64,000 bases of DNA from Herpetosiphon gulosus (GTDB lineage Bacteria; Chloroflexota; Chloroflexia; Chloroflexales; Herpetosiphonaceae): positions 299,544-363,543 of the forward strand of contig NZ_BAABRU010000006.1 of assembly GCF_039545135.1 (NCBI RefSeq), written 5' to 3'. The notes beneath the pieces are model-generated. The model was not told the origin of the DNA and ran no database searches. It saw nothing but the letters and a program-made list of their open reading frames with translations. A program made the position numbers and the translations under genes. Shown piece by piece: positions 33,983 through 43,765 of the stretch; the stretch's first letter is position 1; each line of letters opens with the position of its first letter.

Positions 33983-35689
33983 ATGGATTTAAATGAGTTT
34001 GAATCGGTGCGTAGGCTGCGCAAAACCGCGTTTAAGTATTGTTGTGGCATTTCTTTAGGCGTAAGTATTTTCTTATTATTTATAAATATCATATTCTACG
34101 ATACATTCATTTGGTATCTCGCATTATTGACGACTGTTTATAGCGCATTAATATTTTTATTTGAAGATAAATTCCTAATAAAAGGCTTGATTGTCAATTT
34201 AATGGGATTATTTTATATATTATTCTCAAATTTTCCCGAAACGGCAATAAATGTCGTAGAGAATTACAATGTATTACTATTAATCCCATTATCCATGGTT
34301 GGTTTGATATCAGGCTCATTTTATATGTTAGTATTCGGATTTATTGAGGCTACAATTATATTTGTAAATTTATTCATTATCAATTTACCTGATTATCATG
34401 TTGTAGCTTCAAATATGTTAATTACGGGAATCGCTTTTTTAGTAATTTGGTTTTTAGTACGATCTTTAGAAAATGCCCTGCGCCAATCATTGCATCTCCA
34501 AGCCAATTTGCAAGATTTGGTTGATGAGCGCACGGCTCAATTAGCTACTAGCGTCCAAGAGGCCAAATCGGCTCAGCGCATTGCCGAACAAGCCAACCTG
34601 CGCAAATCGCAATTTTTGGCTACCATGAGCCACGAATTACGCACCCCACTCAACGCAATCATCAACATGACCGAGTTTATCGATTGGTTTGGACCACTCA
34701 ACAGTCAACAAAAAAGCTATCAGGATCAGGTTCGTGGTGCTGGCGAACATCTCTTGCACCTCATCAACGACATTTTAGACCTTTCCAAAATCGAGGCTGG
34801 CCGCGTCGAATTGCAATTCGGCCAAGTTGATTGTGGCGATATCGCCCAAGAAGTTTTGGAAACGGTACGACCGTTGGCTGAATCCAAGGGCTTACAGGTT
34901 AGCTATCACCACGCTGACGGCACTGGCTTAGCCTGGGCTGATAGTAAAGCAATTAAACAAATCGTCTTAAATCTGCTCTCAAACGCAATCAAATTTACTG
35001 AAACTGGCCAGATTCGGGTGGCGCTTGAGTTTTCAGCCACGACCGTCAACATCAGCGTGCACGATACAGGAATTGGCATTGCCCTTGAACAACAGCAATT
35101 TATCTGGGAATCGTTTCGCCAAATTCAAAGTGCTGACGACCGCGAATATGAAGGCACTGGTTTAGGAATGAGTATCACCAAACAACTCGTCGATTTGCAT
35201 GGCGGCGACATTACCGTCGAGAGCGAGCTTGGCCAAGGAACCCAATTTCAGGTGTGTCTGCCCACCAAGACGGCATGGGAGCAACGTCACAAAAGTTATG
35301 TCAAATCAACAAGCGATCACACAATCTTGGTAGTTGATGATAATCCCAACACGGTTGCCGAATTTGGCCAGCAACTAGACGCAACCACTTGGAGCATCGT
35401 GAGTTGTTTAGATAGTCGCGAAGCGTTGGCGATCTATCAACAACAACACCCAGCGATCGTTGTGTTGGATGCAACCTTAGCCTTTGTCAGCGCTCACAGC
35501 TTGATCGCAGCAATCTTAGCCATCAACCCCGATCAAGCGCTATTAATCGTGACACCAACCAATGATTATAACGTGGGCTTGGAAGCATGGCCGAGTATTA
35601 CCCGCCCATGGCCCCAAGCCTTGGATGCAGTACTGCACCAAACCCTTACACTGACCCAACAGCAGCAACAGCTCGCATCACTGCCCTAG
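33983..35689 (+). CDS. Membrane histidine kinase with C-terminal receiver domain
   Basis: A 568-residue hybrid kinase. Six or so membrane helices occupy 20-160, then a coiled coil (LQANLQDLVDERTAQLATSV). HisKA has the phospho-acceptor His217 in MSHELRTPLNAI. HATPase has N, G1 and G2 boxes (LLSNAIKFTE, VHDTGIGIALEQ, GTGLGMSITKQLVD). A receiver domain follows (TILVVDDNPNTVAEF, VVLDAT) with a shortened end. ATG 33983 has AGGAG upstream. The membrane part (34040-34470) is far richer in A/T than the rest of the gene, which suggests a fusion of different origins. Two receiver-domain genes follow directly. Confidence 0.88.
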   Translation: MDLNEFESVRRLRKTAFKYCCGISLGVSIFLLFINIIFYDTFIWYLALLTTVYSALIFLFEDKFLIKGLIVNLMGLFYILFSNFPETAINVVENYNVLLLIPLSMVGLISGSFYMLVFGFIEATIIFVNLFIINLPDYHVVASNMLITGIAFLVIWFLVRSLENALRQSLHLQANLQDLVDERTAQLATSVQEAKSAQRIAEQANLRKSQFLATMSHELRTPLNAIINMTEFIDWFGPLNSQQKSYQDQVRGAGEHLLHLINDILDLSKIEAGRVELQFGQVDCGDIAQEVLETVRPLAESKGLQVSYHHADGTGLAWADSKAIKQIVLNLLSNAIKFTETGQIRVALEFSATTVNISVHDTGIGIALEQQQFIWESFRQIQSADDREYEGTGLGMSITKQLVDLHGGDITVESELGQGTQFQVCLPTKTAWEQRHKSYVKSTSDHTILVVDDNPNTVAEFGQQLDATTWSIVSCLDSREALAIYQQQHPAIVVLDATLAFVSAHSLIAAILAINPDQALLIVTPTNDYNVGLEAWPSITRPWPQALDAVLHQTLTLTQQQQQLASLP

Positions 35690-35722
35690 CCGATAGGAGA
35701 ACCAACGTTTTTAGGAGGAAGC

Positions 35723-36133
35723 ATGCTTACCGCAACAACCCAAATCTCAGCAGGCGTGATTGAAGATAACCCGCAAAATCTAGAAATTGCGCGGGTTTGT
35801 CTGATTCATCAATTGCATGCCCACTATCAAGGTGGCTGGCGTTCAGGCCAGAGTTTCATCACCTGGCACAGCGAACATCTCAAAGTTGGCTTCGATCTTT
35901 TATTATTGGATATTCACATGCCCAAGGAGAGTGGCATCAAACTCTATCAAGAACTGCGTGAATTGCTGCCAAAAACCAAAATTATTGCTTGGACAGCCGA
36001 TGTTGTGCCGCAGCGGGTTGTCTTATACCAACAAGTTGGCTTTGATGGTATGATCGGTAAACCAATTAATACCAAACGTTTTCCATTACAAATCCAGCGA
36101 ATTTTGGCTGGCGAAGCTGTCTGGGAGATTTAA
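35723..36133 (+). CDS. Single-domain response regulator
   Basis: A 136-residue receiver. Acidic pocket residues appear as VIEDNPQN, the phospho-acceptor Asp is in LLLLDIHMPKESG, and the conserved Lys is in MIGKPI. The usual Thr/Ser appears in IIAWTADV. There is no output domain. It lies between the hybrid kinase and a larger receiver protein and may shuttle phosphate between them. AGGAGG lies before the ATG. Confidence 0.88.
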   Translation: MLTATTQISAGVIEDNPQNLEIARVCLIHQLHAHYQGGWRSGQSFITWHSEHLKVGFDLLLLDIHMPKESGIKLYQELRELLPKTKIIAWTADVVPQRVVLYQQVGFDGMIGKPINTKRFPLQIQRILAGEAVWEI

Positions 36134-36138
36134 CTGCT

Positions 36139-36993
36139 ATGTTGGATAATGCCGAGCCAATTCTGCTGCTGGCTGAGGATGCTCAGACTGATGCCACGAT
36201 TGTGCAGGTGATTGCCCAACGCTGTGGCTGGCAGGTTGTTTGGCTCAAAAGTCTCTTTGCAATGTGGCAATATTGTGTCAGCATGCTCGATCGTGAGCAG
36301 CCGCCGCTCAATTGCGTGATTATGCTTGATATGAAAATGCCTGATCCAGCATATCGCAATTTAGAAGGCTCGGTTTTAGCAACGTGGCTGAGCCATGCCA
36401 TGCACGAACAACGCTTACAACCAGTGCCAATTTTTGGTATGACGACCGATAAAACTTTGCATCGCGAGTGGGAAGCCAAAATTGCTGGCTGTTATCAATT
36501 ATTTGAAAAGCCTTTACGACCTGAACATTTTCAGCGTTTACAGCAAAGCTTAAATAATCCCATGCCGCCAACAATCGATGGCGTTGATCAAATTGCTTGT
36601 GAGATTATTCGAAAACAACATTTGGATATTATGCACACAGTGATTGCCGCTTATCAAAATCAAGCAGCATCAACTCCCGATGCTGCGTGGTCGTTGGATG
36701 AACTACGCGTGCTGTTGAGCCACCTCACCAATTCGATTTATTGCCCACGCCATTTGCAACAACAACGTGAGCACATTTTAGCGCGAGCGGGCGGCTTAAT
36801 TCAGCTTCAGCGTTCGATCCGCGATTTTCTCACCAATCAACAACTTTCGACCTTTGAGCTAAAAATTCTCAATCGGATTTTGCAAGGCGTTTCGCAAGAG
36901 CGCATCGCAGCCCAAGAGGCGATTGGTCGGCGCAAACTTGAGGCAACAATTGAACATATTTTAGTGGCGTTTGGGCTTTTTCTCAGCAATTAA
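36139..36993 (+). CDS. Response regulator-like protein with helical C-terminal domain
   Basis: A 284-residue protein starting 5 bp after the preceding receiver gene. Residues 1-125 are a receiver (ILLLAEDAQTDATIVQVIAQ, CVIMLDMKMPDPAYRNL, LFEKPLRPEHF) with Asp in the LDMKMP motif and Lys in EKP. Residues 140-284 are helical. The end ILNRILQGVSQERIAAQEAI then GRRKLEATIEHIL looks like a LuxR-like or related helix-turn-helix, so DNA binding is possible. A terminator follows immediately. Confidence 0.7.
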   Translation: MLDNAEPILLLAEDAQTDATIVQVIAQRCGWQVVWLKSLFAMWQYCVSMLDREQPPLNCVIMLDMKMPDPAYRNLEGSVLATWLSHAMHEQRLQPVPIFGMTTDKTLHREWEAKIAGCYQLFEKPLRPEHFQRLQQSLNNPMPPTIDGVDQIACEIIRKQHLDIMHTVIAAYQNQAASTPDAAWSLDELRVLLSHLTNSIYCPRHLQQQREHILARAGGLIQLQRSIRDFLTNQQLSTFELKILNRILQGVSQERIAAQEAIGRRKLEATIEHILVAFGLFLSN

Positions 36994-36994
36994 T

Positions 36995-37032
36995 CCCCCC
37001 AAATGTACAATCTACATCCATTTGGGGGCTTT
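36995..37032 (+). terminator. Intrinsic terminator of the kinase/receiver operon
   Basis: CCCCCCAAATG ... CATTTGGGGGC is a stem of about 10 bp with a 13-nt loop, followed by TTTAT. It begins just after the stop codon. Confidence 0.8.
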
Positions 37033-37155
37033 ATACTGACAATTGAGCGATGAATAGGGGTTCTTTCAACGAAATCAGAAAGAACACACTCCACTGATGT
37101 GGAAACATATGGCGTAGTTATCCTAAAGGGTTTAGGGTTGCTACGCCGTTGGTTT

Positions 37156-38940
37156 TTAGGCTTGTAAGGCTTGTAACTGAGCATAGGCTCCATGTTGCTC
37201 GATCAAGGCTTGATGGCTGCCAACCTCAACAATTTGGCCATGCTCAATCACCACAATCCGATCAGCGTTGCGCACGGTCGAAAGCCGATGGGCCACGACA
37301 AAGGTGGTACGGCCTTGCATCAAACGTTCTAAGGCTTCTTGAATCAAGCCTTCCGAGATGCTATCCAGCGCCGACGTTGCTTCATCCAAAATCAATACCC
37401 GTGGGTTGCGAATCAAAGCTCGGGCAATTGCTAAGCGCTGACGTTGCCCACCGGAAAGCCGTGTGCCGCGCTCGCCAATAAGCGTATCGAGGCCATCAGG
37501 CATGTCGAGCACAAATTCCAAGGCATTGGCATCGCGCAAGGCTTGCTCAATTGTCGCTTCGCTCACATCATTCAAACCATAACAAATATTGTCGCGCACC
37601 GAGCCATCGAATAGCAAGGTTTCTTGCGAAACGACCGAGATATGGCGGCGATAGCTGCGCAAATCAATCGTTTGCAGATCATGACCATCAAGCAAAATTG
37701 TGCCTGCACTAGGCTGCAAAAAGCCAATTACCAAATTAAGCAGGGTTGATTTACCCGAACCCGATGGGCCAACGAAGGCAATCGTCTCGCCTGGCTGCAC
37801 TTCCAACGTCACGTCGTAGAGCGATGAACGTTGGGTGTCGGGGTAGCTGAAATGCACATTATTAAATTGAAAACGCCCAGCAACTTGATTTAGGCGTTGT
37901 TTGCCTTCATTATCTTCAATATCATCGTTATCCAGAATTTCGCTGACCGATTGAACCGATTCCAAGCCTTTGCTAATTTGGGGCGCAAGGTTGGCTAGCT
38001 CCATCACCGCACCAGTTAAAATTGAGAAATAGCTGGTCATCAAAACCACATCGCCCACGGCCAAGGGCAAAAATTGGGTATAGCAAGCCCAAGCAGCGAC
38101 GACTAAACACAAACCATTGAACAAGTTGAAACTGACCCACGAAGCCGCCCCAAATAGTGAATTGACCGCATCGAGGCGTAACCCAGCATGTTGAAACTGC
38201 ACCAAGCGCCGATCAAGTTTGCGCATTTCTTCTTCTTCGGCGGCGTGCGCACGAGTGATTGGGATCAGTTGGATCATTTCACTCAATCGTGCAGCCAAAC
38301 GCTCAACTTGATGCCGAAAAGCACTATTACTCGATTGAATTGGATTACGGGTGGTGCGCAACACAATTGCTGCCAGCGGCACGGTTGCCACAAAAAAGAC
38401 TAAAAACCATGGTGAGCGAAAGGCCACCACAATAATTGCTGCCAGTAAATTTAAAATTGCCGCCGGAAAACTCTGAAACACATTGCGGGTTAATTGCTCG
38501 ATAATCTCCACATCGCGCAGCACCTTGGCCTGCAACACCCCGCTACTGCGTTGATTGTAAAAACCAATTGAAATTAATTGAAGCTGCTGAGCTAACATCG
38601 AACGTAATTTACTTTCCATGCGGCGAATCGCACGGCTCAGCAAGCGAATATACACATACTGGGTTGGAATATTCTGCAATAACACAATTAACAACAAAAA
38701 TCCATCAAACCATAAACGTCCAAGCCCGATCTGGCCTTGACTAGCAATAATATTAATAATGTCAGCAGTAATCAGCGGCATAATCCAAACTGGACTATGT
38801 TTAATAATATAGATCAGACTCGCCAGCGCTAATTTACCCCAATCCTCACGATATAAGATTAATAAAAGGCGCATGGGGTTTTGAGCAGTTGATTTGGCGG
38901 TGGCAGATGAACGGCGGGCGGCAAGAGATTGATTGGTCAT
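37156..38940 (-). CDS. ABC exporter, fused membrane and ATPase domains
   Basis: A 594-residue half-transporter. Six helices span about 35-330. The nucleotide-binding domain has Walker A VGPSGSGKST, Q-loop VVSQETLLFDGS, signature RLSGGQRQRL, Walker B VLILDEATSALDS and H-switch VVAHRLS. Such homodimers export lipids, drugs or peptides; there is no C39 domain. Start ATG 38940 (MTNQSLAARRSS) or 38946. It stands alone, so its substrate is not evident. Confidence 0.9.
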   Translation of the reverse strand: MTNQSLAARRSSATAKSTAQNPMRLLLILYREDWGKLALASLIYIIKHSPVWIMPLITADIINIIASQGQIGLGRLWFDGFLLLIVLLQNIPTQYVYIRLLSRAIRRMESKLRSMLAQQLQLISIGFYNQRSSGVLQAKVLRDVEIIEQLTRNVFQSFPAAILNLLAAIIVVAFRSPWFLVFFVATVPLAAIVLRTTRNPIQSSNSAFRHQVERLAARLSEMIQLIPITRAHAAEEEEMRKLDRRLVQFQHAGLRLDAVNSLFGAASWVSFNLFNGLCLVVAAWACYTQFLPLAVGDVVLMTSYFSILTGAVMELANLAPQISKGLESVQSVSEILDNDDIEDNEGKQRLNQVAGRFQFNNVHFSYPDTQRSSLYDVTLEVQPGETIAFVGPSGSGKSTLLNLVIGFLQPSAGTILLDGHDLQTIDLRSYRRHISVVSQETLLFDGSVRDNICYGLNDVSEATIEQALRDANALEFVLDMPDGLDTLIGERGTRLSGGQRQRLAIARALIRNPRVLILDEATSALDSISEGLIQEALERLMQGRTTFVVAHRLSTVRNADRIVVIEHGQIVEVGSHQALIEQHGAYAQLQALQA

Positions 38941-39859
38941 CGGCATAGCGATACCCTACGTTTGCAAAACAATGATCGGCGCTACATTGCGTAACCCTAG
39001 TCTACCGCATATGTAAAAATTCGCATAGCACCCAGCTTGGCAGGCCATGATCAGGTTTTTAGCCACAATCAGCGCGATCAAAATAGGTTAACGTTGGCAG
39101 CTTAACCAGCTAAACCCATGATAAATAGCTTAATATTCATGGTTGATCGGTTCAAACAACCACTTTTTAATGCTTTATTTACCAAATTTCCTTAAAGTAG
39201 CTAAAAAAAGATTAAAAATCTGCTCTACTATTAGGATATGTCGTTTTTTCGATAAAAAGTTGACATTATTCCAAGTTCTTGTTATGATGCCCCCCATACC
39301 GTAGTCCTACCTACTTCCTAGTCCCCTACACGGTAATCCCAACTCAATTGTGGCAAATAAACCATCGTAACCTTGTGGGCACTCCCATAAGTTGCATTTG
39401 CTTTGCCAAAAGCGATATTTGGTTGCCACAAGCGAAAACATCACCGGATCGATATATTTAGGAATCAGCCAGCTCTCCCTCATTCACATTCCTAAATCGA
39501 CCAGTAAACCATTGGCAAATCTTGCCAAATCACACAACCCTTAATCAATAAATCGGATGGATGTTCGGCTAGGTGTCTCGTTAAATTATCTGAATTAGCA
39601 TTGGTTCAGATGCATTTAATCAAGTCATTACTGATCGTTTAAGGCGTTAATCAAGGCTTGATCAACGCTGGTTGCGGCTATTCATCGCAATAGCTTGAAT
39701 TGCATGCTCAATGGGTATGCAAGGTAGTTAAGTTCGGCCAAAATTTAGCCTAAGGCTAAATTAAGTTCCAGCAGCTAGCTTAACTAAGCTTTGCTATACC
39801 CAAAATACTGCATCCTCTCAAAAATTCATGTGGCGCTACAATTTAGGAAGGAGTCATCA
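38941..39859 (+). other. Long intergenic region with structured leader of the RiPP cluster
   Basis: The 900-bp gap contains no ORF that I support. From the promoter at 39260 to the ATP-grasp start lie about 560 transcribed bases with several perfect inverted repeats: ATTTAGGAAT/ATTCCTAAAT (39466-39475 with 39488-39497), TTGGCAA/TTGCCAA near 39512-39530, and AATTTAGCC/GGCTAAATT (39742-39750 with 39754-39762). TACCG/CGGTA near 39297-39335 may close a larger structure. Such a leader could hold an attenuator or an unknown small RNA. Confidence 0.5.
39260..39288 (+). promoter_or_regulatory. Consensus sigma-70 promoter of the graspetide enzyme operon
   Basis: TTGACA (39260-39265), a 17-bp spacer and TATGAT (39283-39288). 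It is the only close match to consensus in the long gap before the ATP-grasp gene. Confidence 0.75.
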
Positions 39860-40918
39860 GTGATCTTAATCATCACCAAGCTTTTAACCGATACAACTGT
39901 GGTTAGTGTCCGTGAGCTTTTAGAGACCCAAGGTCAAGAGGTTGTGGTCTTAAGTCAAGAGGTTATGGAACAAAACGCCTCATTACGGATCAATCAGACT
40001 GCTGATGGTCAAGCTCAGGCAATTTTACGCTTAGATGAGCGTGAAATAAACTTTGCTACCGATGTCAGCGCTGCATGGATTTGGCGCAGCTGGCGACCAG
40101 AGCCACTGCTTGAACGCTATCAGCCATTAGTCAAACAAGCCGATGAATGGAATTTCTTTTCCAATGAATGGGGCGCATTATACAAGGGTATCGTTTTAGC
40201 GCTCAAATGTCATAATATTTTCTGCGTCAATCCACCACCATTTCACGAAGCATTTGAAGAAAAATGCGGTCAATTATGGACAGCTGCTGATGTTGGCTTT
40301 AAAATCCCAGATACATTATTTACAGCACATCTGCCATATGCACAAGATTTCTACGAGCAACACGCCGAATCAATTATTTATAAGCCATTCCGTCCATTCT
40401 TCAAAATGATCCCTCAAAAAGATGAAGAACCAAGCAAAATTGCCAAATTGTTGACTAATCGGGTTTCTAAGCAACACTTTACTAATGCACGCAATGCAAT
40501 TCCTACTCCTGGGATTTTCCAACCCTACGTTGAAAAAGCCTTTGAATTGCGGATTGTCGTGGTTGGTCGTGAAATTTTTAGCTGTGCAATTCACTCGCAA
40601 AGTAGCGAACGTGCTCGCGAAGACTGGCGACGCTACGATATTCCCAACACGCCGCATCAAATCTATGCATTGCCCAATGATTTGGCCGCCAAAGTTCGCA
40701 CCTATATGGATCGGCTGAACTTGGTGTTTGGTAGCATTGATATGATTGTCACCCCCGAAGGCGAGCATATTTTCCTCGAAATCAACCCCAATGGCCAATT
40801 CGATTGGATTGATCGCCTGACGGGCATGCCAATTTATGAACATTTTGCAGCAATGTTGCAAGCTGCCAGCATCGATTATCCAATTCCTTTGGCTCAGGAG
40901 GCTGTTAATGCTCAGTAA
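39860..40918 (+). CDS. ATP-grasp peptide ligase (graspetide/microviridin-type maturase)
   Basis: A 352-residue ATP-grasp enzyme of the MvdC/MvdD group. The N-terminal domain contains AAWIWRSWRPEPLLERYQPL and NEWGALYKGIVLALK, where microviridin ligases bind the leader. The ATP-grasp core has FEEKCGQLWTAADVGFKIPD, IIYKPFRPFF, IFQPYVEKAFELRIVVVGRE and HIFLEINPNGQFDWIDRLTG (metal-binding Glu/Asn). These ligases join Ser/Thr/Lys side chains to Asp/Glu side chains of a precursor peptide. GTG 39860 is chosen because AGGAAGGAG stands just upstream; the ATG-like frame at 39791 has none. It overlaps the exporter gene by 11 bp. Confidence 0.88.
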   Translation: MILIITKLLTDTTVVSVRELLETQGQEVVVLSQEVMEQNASLRINQTADGQAQAILRLDEREINFATDVSAAWIWRSWRPEPLLERYQPLVKQADEWNFFSNEWGALYKGIVLALKCHNIFCVNPPPFHEAFEEKCGQLWTAADVGFKIPDTLFTAHLPYAQDFYEQHAESIIYKPFRPFFKMIPQKDEEPSKIAKLLTNRVSKQHFTNARNAIPTPGIFQPYVEKAFELRIVVVGREIFSCAIHSQSSERAREDWRRYDIPNTPHQIYALPNDLAAKVRTYMDRLNLVFGSIDMIVTPEGEHIFLEINPNGQFDWIDRLTGMPIYEHFAAMLQAASIDYPIPLAQEAVNAQ

Positions 40919-43124
40919 GACGTTAATTTACCGCCGCTTACCATGGATTCGTGCTTCGGAAGGACGCGATTGCGGCCCTTCGGTCTTTGCATCAGTAGCA
41001 CATTTCTACAAGCATCGAATTACCTTGGAGCAAGCGCGAGCGTTGGTTGGAGCCGATCGAAATGGCACAAGTTTGGCAGGTTTGCGTGATGGTGGTCGGG
41101 CAATTGGGCTTGAATCACGGCCTGCTCAAGCGATTTATAGCGCCTTACAACATATACAATTGCCAGCAATTGCCCACCTCAAGGGTGGCGAAGGCCATTA
41201 TGTCGTGATTCACAAATGGTCACCAACCTCAGTGATTGTGCTTGACCCCAGTCGTGGCTTGCGCACGCTCAGCAAAGCTGAATTTGAGGCCATGTGGAGC
41301 GGCTATTTAGTTGAATTTAAGCCCACCGCAGCGCTCAAACCTCGCGATATGGATGTTAAACCGTTCAAAACGCTCTTGCAGCTCGCCCGCCAGCACAAAC
41401 TCATTTTGGGCATTGTGCTCTTTTTCGCCTTGCTTGCAACCTCGTTAGGCTGGGTAACCTCGTTTTTTATGCAAATCTTGATCGACTCGATTATCCCAAA
41501 TCAGGATCAAGCGCTGCTTTTCGCCTTAGGTTTAGGGTTGATTCTCGTTAGTGTGTTTCAATCAGCGCTCCAATTTGGCCGTTTATGGCTTAGTGCCAAG
41601 GTTGGGCAGCATGTCCATCAAACCTATTCAGCCCAATATATTGATCGTCTGTTACGCCTACCCATGAAAGTATTTGATGTTCGCTGTATCCCTGGCCTCG
41701 TGTTGCGGGTTACCCAAGCCGATGGCGTGCAATTAGCGCTTTCTGAAGGATTAATCACCATTTTGGCCGATGTAGCAATGTTTCTGACTGCATTAGGGAT
41801 TATCGCATTCTACAACCCAATTGCTGCCTTGATTGCTGCTGCTGCCTTACCACTTGTTTGGTTTGTTTTATTCGCATTGAATGATCGGGTTTATAATGCT
41901 CAATTAGCCTCGATTATTCGAATGGAAGAATTTACTTCGCAGATGGTCGATGTATTTGATTGTGTTCGAACAATCAAAGTATTTGGCGCTGAGACTGAAT
42001 ATAAAGCCTTACTCAACGAAAAATTAGCTAATTTCACAAAATCTCGCATGGACAGCCGAGTTAATATCGCATTGCCCAGCGCATGGAGCGTCTTAGCAAC
42101 CTCATTAATTACTGCCTCGATTTTATGGTATGGCAGCAGCCAAGTATTTGCTGGGCGCATGACTCCAGGCGAGTTAGTTGTTTTGTTTGGGATGGTCGCA
42201 TTTTATCTCCAACCAATCCAACGTTTACCTGCCACAATTCTCAATCTGCGAACCGCTTTATTGGGCATTGAACGGATGGATGAAATTACAACCTTACCAG
42301 ACGAAGCTTCACGAACAAGCGAACCAATCGCATTGGCAGAAGTCAAGGGCGAAATTAAGTTCAATGATGTGCATTTTGCCTATATGCGCAACAAAATGGT
42401 GCTGAAAAAGCTCAATTTTGAAATCAAGCCTGGCGAAACTGTAGCAATTGTTGGGGAAACAGGCTCAGGTAAGACCTCATTAGCCAACTTGATCGCAGGT
42501 TTTTATCTCCCAACTCACGGCGATGTATTAATTGATGGCATCAGTACGCGCAATATCGACCCCGATGAATTACGGCGCTCGATTAGCGCTGTCTTTCAAA
42601 ATACGCGGCTGTTGCAACAATCGATTCGCGAGAACATTACATTGATGCGCGATACCGATTTAGAATTAATTCGCAATGCAGCCAAAATTGCTCAGGCCGA
42701 TGAATTTATTTCAGGCCAAATGTATGGCTATGAGTCGCAAGTAGCACGTGGTGGCGATAATTTCTCCTCTGGTCAAGGCCAACGCATCACGCTTGCCCGC
42801 GCATTGCTCAAAAATGCACCAATTTTAATTCTCGATGAAGCCACTAGCAACTTGGATAGCGCCACCGAGCAAGGGTTTTTACAAGCCCTCGAAGATAATC
42901 GAGCTGGCCGCACTACCGTGGTGATCGCCCACCGTCTGAGCACCATTTTACGCGCCGACCGCATTTTGGTGATGGAGAATGGCGAAATCATCGAATCCGG
43001 CAGCCATGACCAACTTGTAGCTCAAGCTGGCCATTACTACAACTTGATCAAAGGCCAAATCACCAAGCCAACCCCCGAGCCAATTGCCATGCCCGAAACC
43101 CATTTGAATCAACTCGCGGCCTAG
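40908..43124 (+). CDS. Peptidase-containing ABC transporter (C39 bacteriocin exporter)
   Basis: A 738-residue PCAT. The N-terminal C39 cysteine protease has Cys22 (RDCGPSV), His97 (GEGHYVVIHK) and Asp113 (VLDPSRG), so it is intact and should cut leaders at a double-glycine-type site during export. A six-helix membrane domain spans about 155-450. The ATPase has Walker A VGETGSGKTS near 515, a variant signature NFSSGQGQR in place of LSGGQ, Walker B ILILDEATSNLDS and the H-switch IAHRLS. CAGGAGG precedes the ATG. It overlaps the ATP-grasp gene and is followed by five precursor peptide genes, its likely cargo. Confidence 0.94.
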   Translation: MLSKTLIYRRLPWIRASEGRDCGPSVFASVAHFYKHRITLEQARALVGADRNGTSLAGLRDGGRAIGLESRPAQAIYSALQHIQLPAIAHLKGGEGHYVVIHKWSPTSVIVLDPSRGLRTLSKAEFEAMWSGYLVEFKPTAALKPRDMDVKPFKTLLQLARQHKLILGIVLFFALLATSLGWVTSFFMQILIDSIIPNQDQALLFALGLGLILVSVFQSALQFGRLWLSAKVGQHVHQTYSAQYIDRLLRLPMKVFDVRCIPGLVLRVTQADGVQLALSEGLITILADVAMFLTALGIIAFYNPIAALIAAAALPLVWFVLFALNDRVYNAQLASIIRMEEFTSQMVDVFDCVRTIKVFGAETEYKALLNEKLANFTKSRMDSRVNIALPSAWSVLATSLITASILWYGSSQVFAGRMTPGELVVLFGMVAFYLQPIQRLPATILNLRTALLGIERMDEITTLPDEASRTSEPIALAEVKGEIKFNDVHFAYMRNKMVLKKLNFEIKPGETVAIVGETGSGKTSLANLIAGFYLPTHGDVLIDGISTRNIDPDELRRSISAVFQNTRLLQQSIRENITLMRDTDLELIRNAAKIAQADEFISGQMYGYESQVARGGDNFSSGQGQRITLARALLKNAPILILDEATSNLDSATEQGFLQALEDNRAGRTTVVIAHRLSTILRADRILVMENGEIIESGSHDQLVAQAGHYYNLIKGQITKPTPEPIAMPETHLNQLAA

Positions 43125-43138
43125 GAAGGAACTGCGAA

Positions 43139-43168
43139 GCCTGCTACCTTGGATTCAAGGTAGCAGGC
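43139..43168 (+). terminator. Hairpin after the C39 exporter gene
   Basis: GCCTGCTACCTT-GGATTC-AAGGTAGCAGGC has a perfect 12-bp stem 14 bp after the stop, without a clear T-run. A second hairpin (ACATACTATCA with TGATAGTGTGT, 43233-43265) follows. Together they probably separate enzyme and precursor transcripts, or protect the 3' end. Confidence 0.65.
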
Positions 43169-43424
43169 AGGTTGAACTTGCCTCGCATTACTAGCGGTCA
43201 ACTATCATCAAGTAAGGAGGGTGTAAATTTTAACATACTATCAATAATTAAGCCTGATAGTGTGTAATTCTAAGAGTATTTTATTAAAAGAACAATTAAA
43301 TTCTATCACTACCAATAAGTAGCGACAATTAATTAAGCTATTTTTGGATATATTCATTTAATAATACGTATAATTTTATAAAAGTAAATATCATTATATA
43401 ATCATAAAAATACACAAATTAATC

Positions 43425-43452
43425 TTGACATATGCGAAAATATTTCTATAAT
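43425..43452 (+). promoter_or_regulatory. Consensus promoter of the precursor peptide genes
   Basis: TTGACA (43425-43430), a 16-bp spacer and TATAAT (43447-43452): both hexamers are perfect consensus, within a very AT-rich region (43169-43500). It should give strong transcription starting near 43460, about 65 bases before the first precursor, as expected for peptides needed in excess over their enzymes. Confidence 0.88.
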
Positions 43453-43526
43453 CATGCTCATTGCTGGAATTGAACAAGAATCTATTGTTCAACAATTAAT
43501 CGAATAAATTTAGAGGAGGATCAACA

Positions 43527-43715
43527 ATGCGTGATCACACAATGCTGGTAGGAAAAACCGAAGATGTAATCATTTTCGGCCTGACCTACCTCGAAGAAGA
43601 AGCTGCTGAAATTCAAGATGTCGTTGGCTGTTTGATGCCAATTGGCAGCGAAGGCTATACCGTTACAGGTTGTGATGATTCCGACGGCGGAAATCCAGGC
43701 GAAATGATTCCCTAA
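43527..43715 (+). CDS. Graspetide precursor peptide 1 (divergent)
   Basis: A 62-residue peptide. The leader has a unique start (MRDHTMLVGKTEDVIIFG) and then the shared block FGLTYLEEEAAEIQDVVGC. The core is LMPIGSEGYTVTGCDDSDGG followed by NPGEMIP. It differs from the other four in having TVTGC where they have SGTSC, and in the first 14 residues. GAGGAGG is the ribosome site. As first gene after the promoter it may be the most expressed. Core Thr and Asp side chains are the candidate cross-link sites. Confidence 0.85.
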   Translation: MRDHTMLVGKTEDVIIFGLTYLEEEAAEIQDVVGCLMPIGSEGYTVTGCDDSDGGNPGEMIP

Positions 43716-43765
43716 TTACGCTTGAATCGATGCTTGTAGCTAATTTTTCTAAAGGAGTCCTAATT

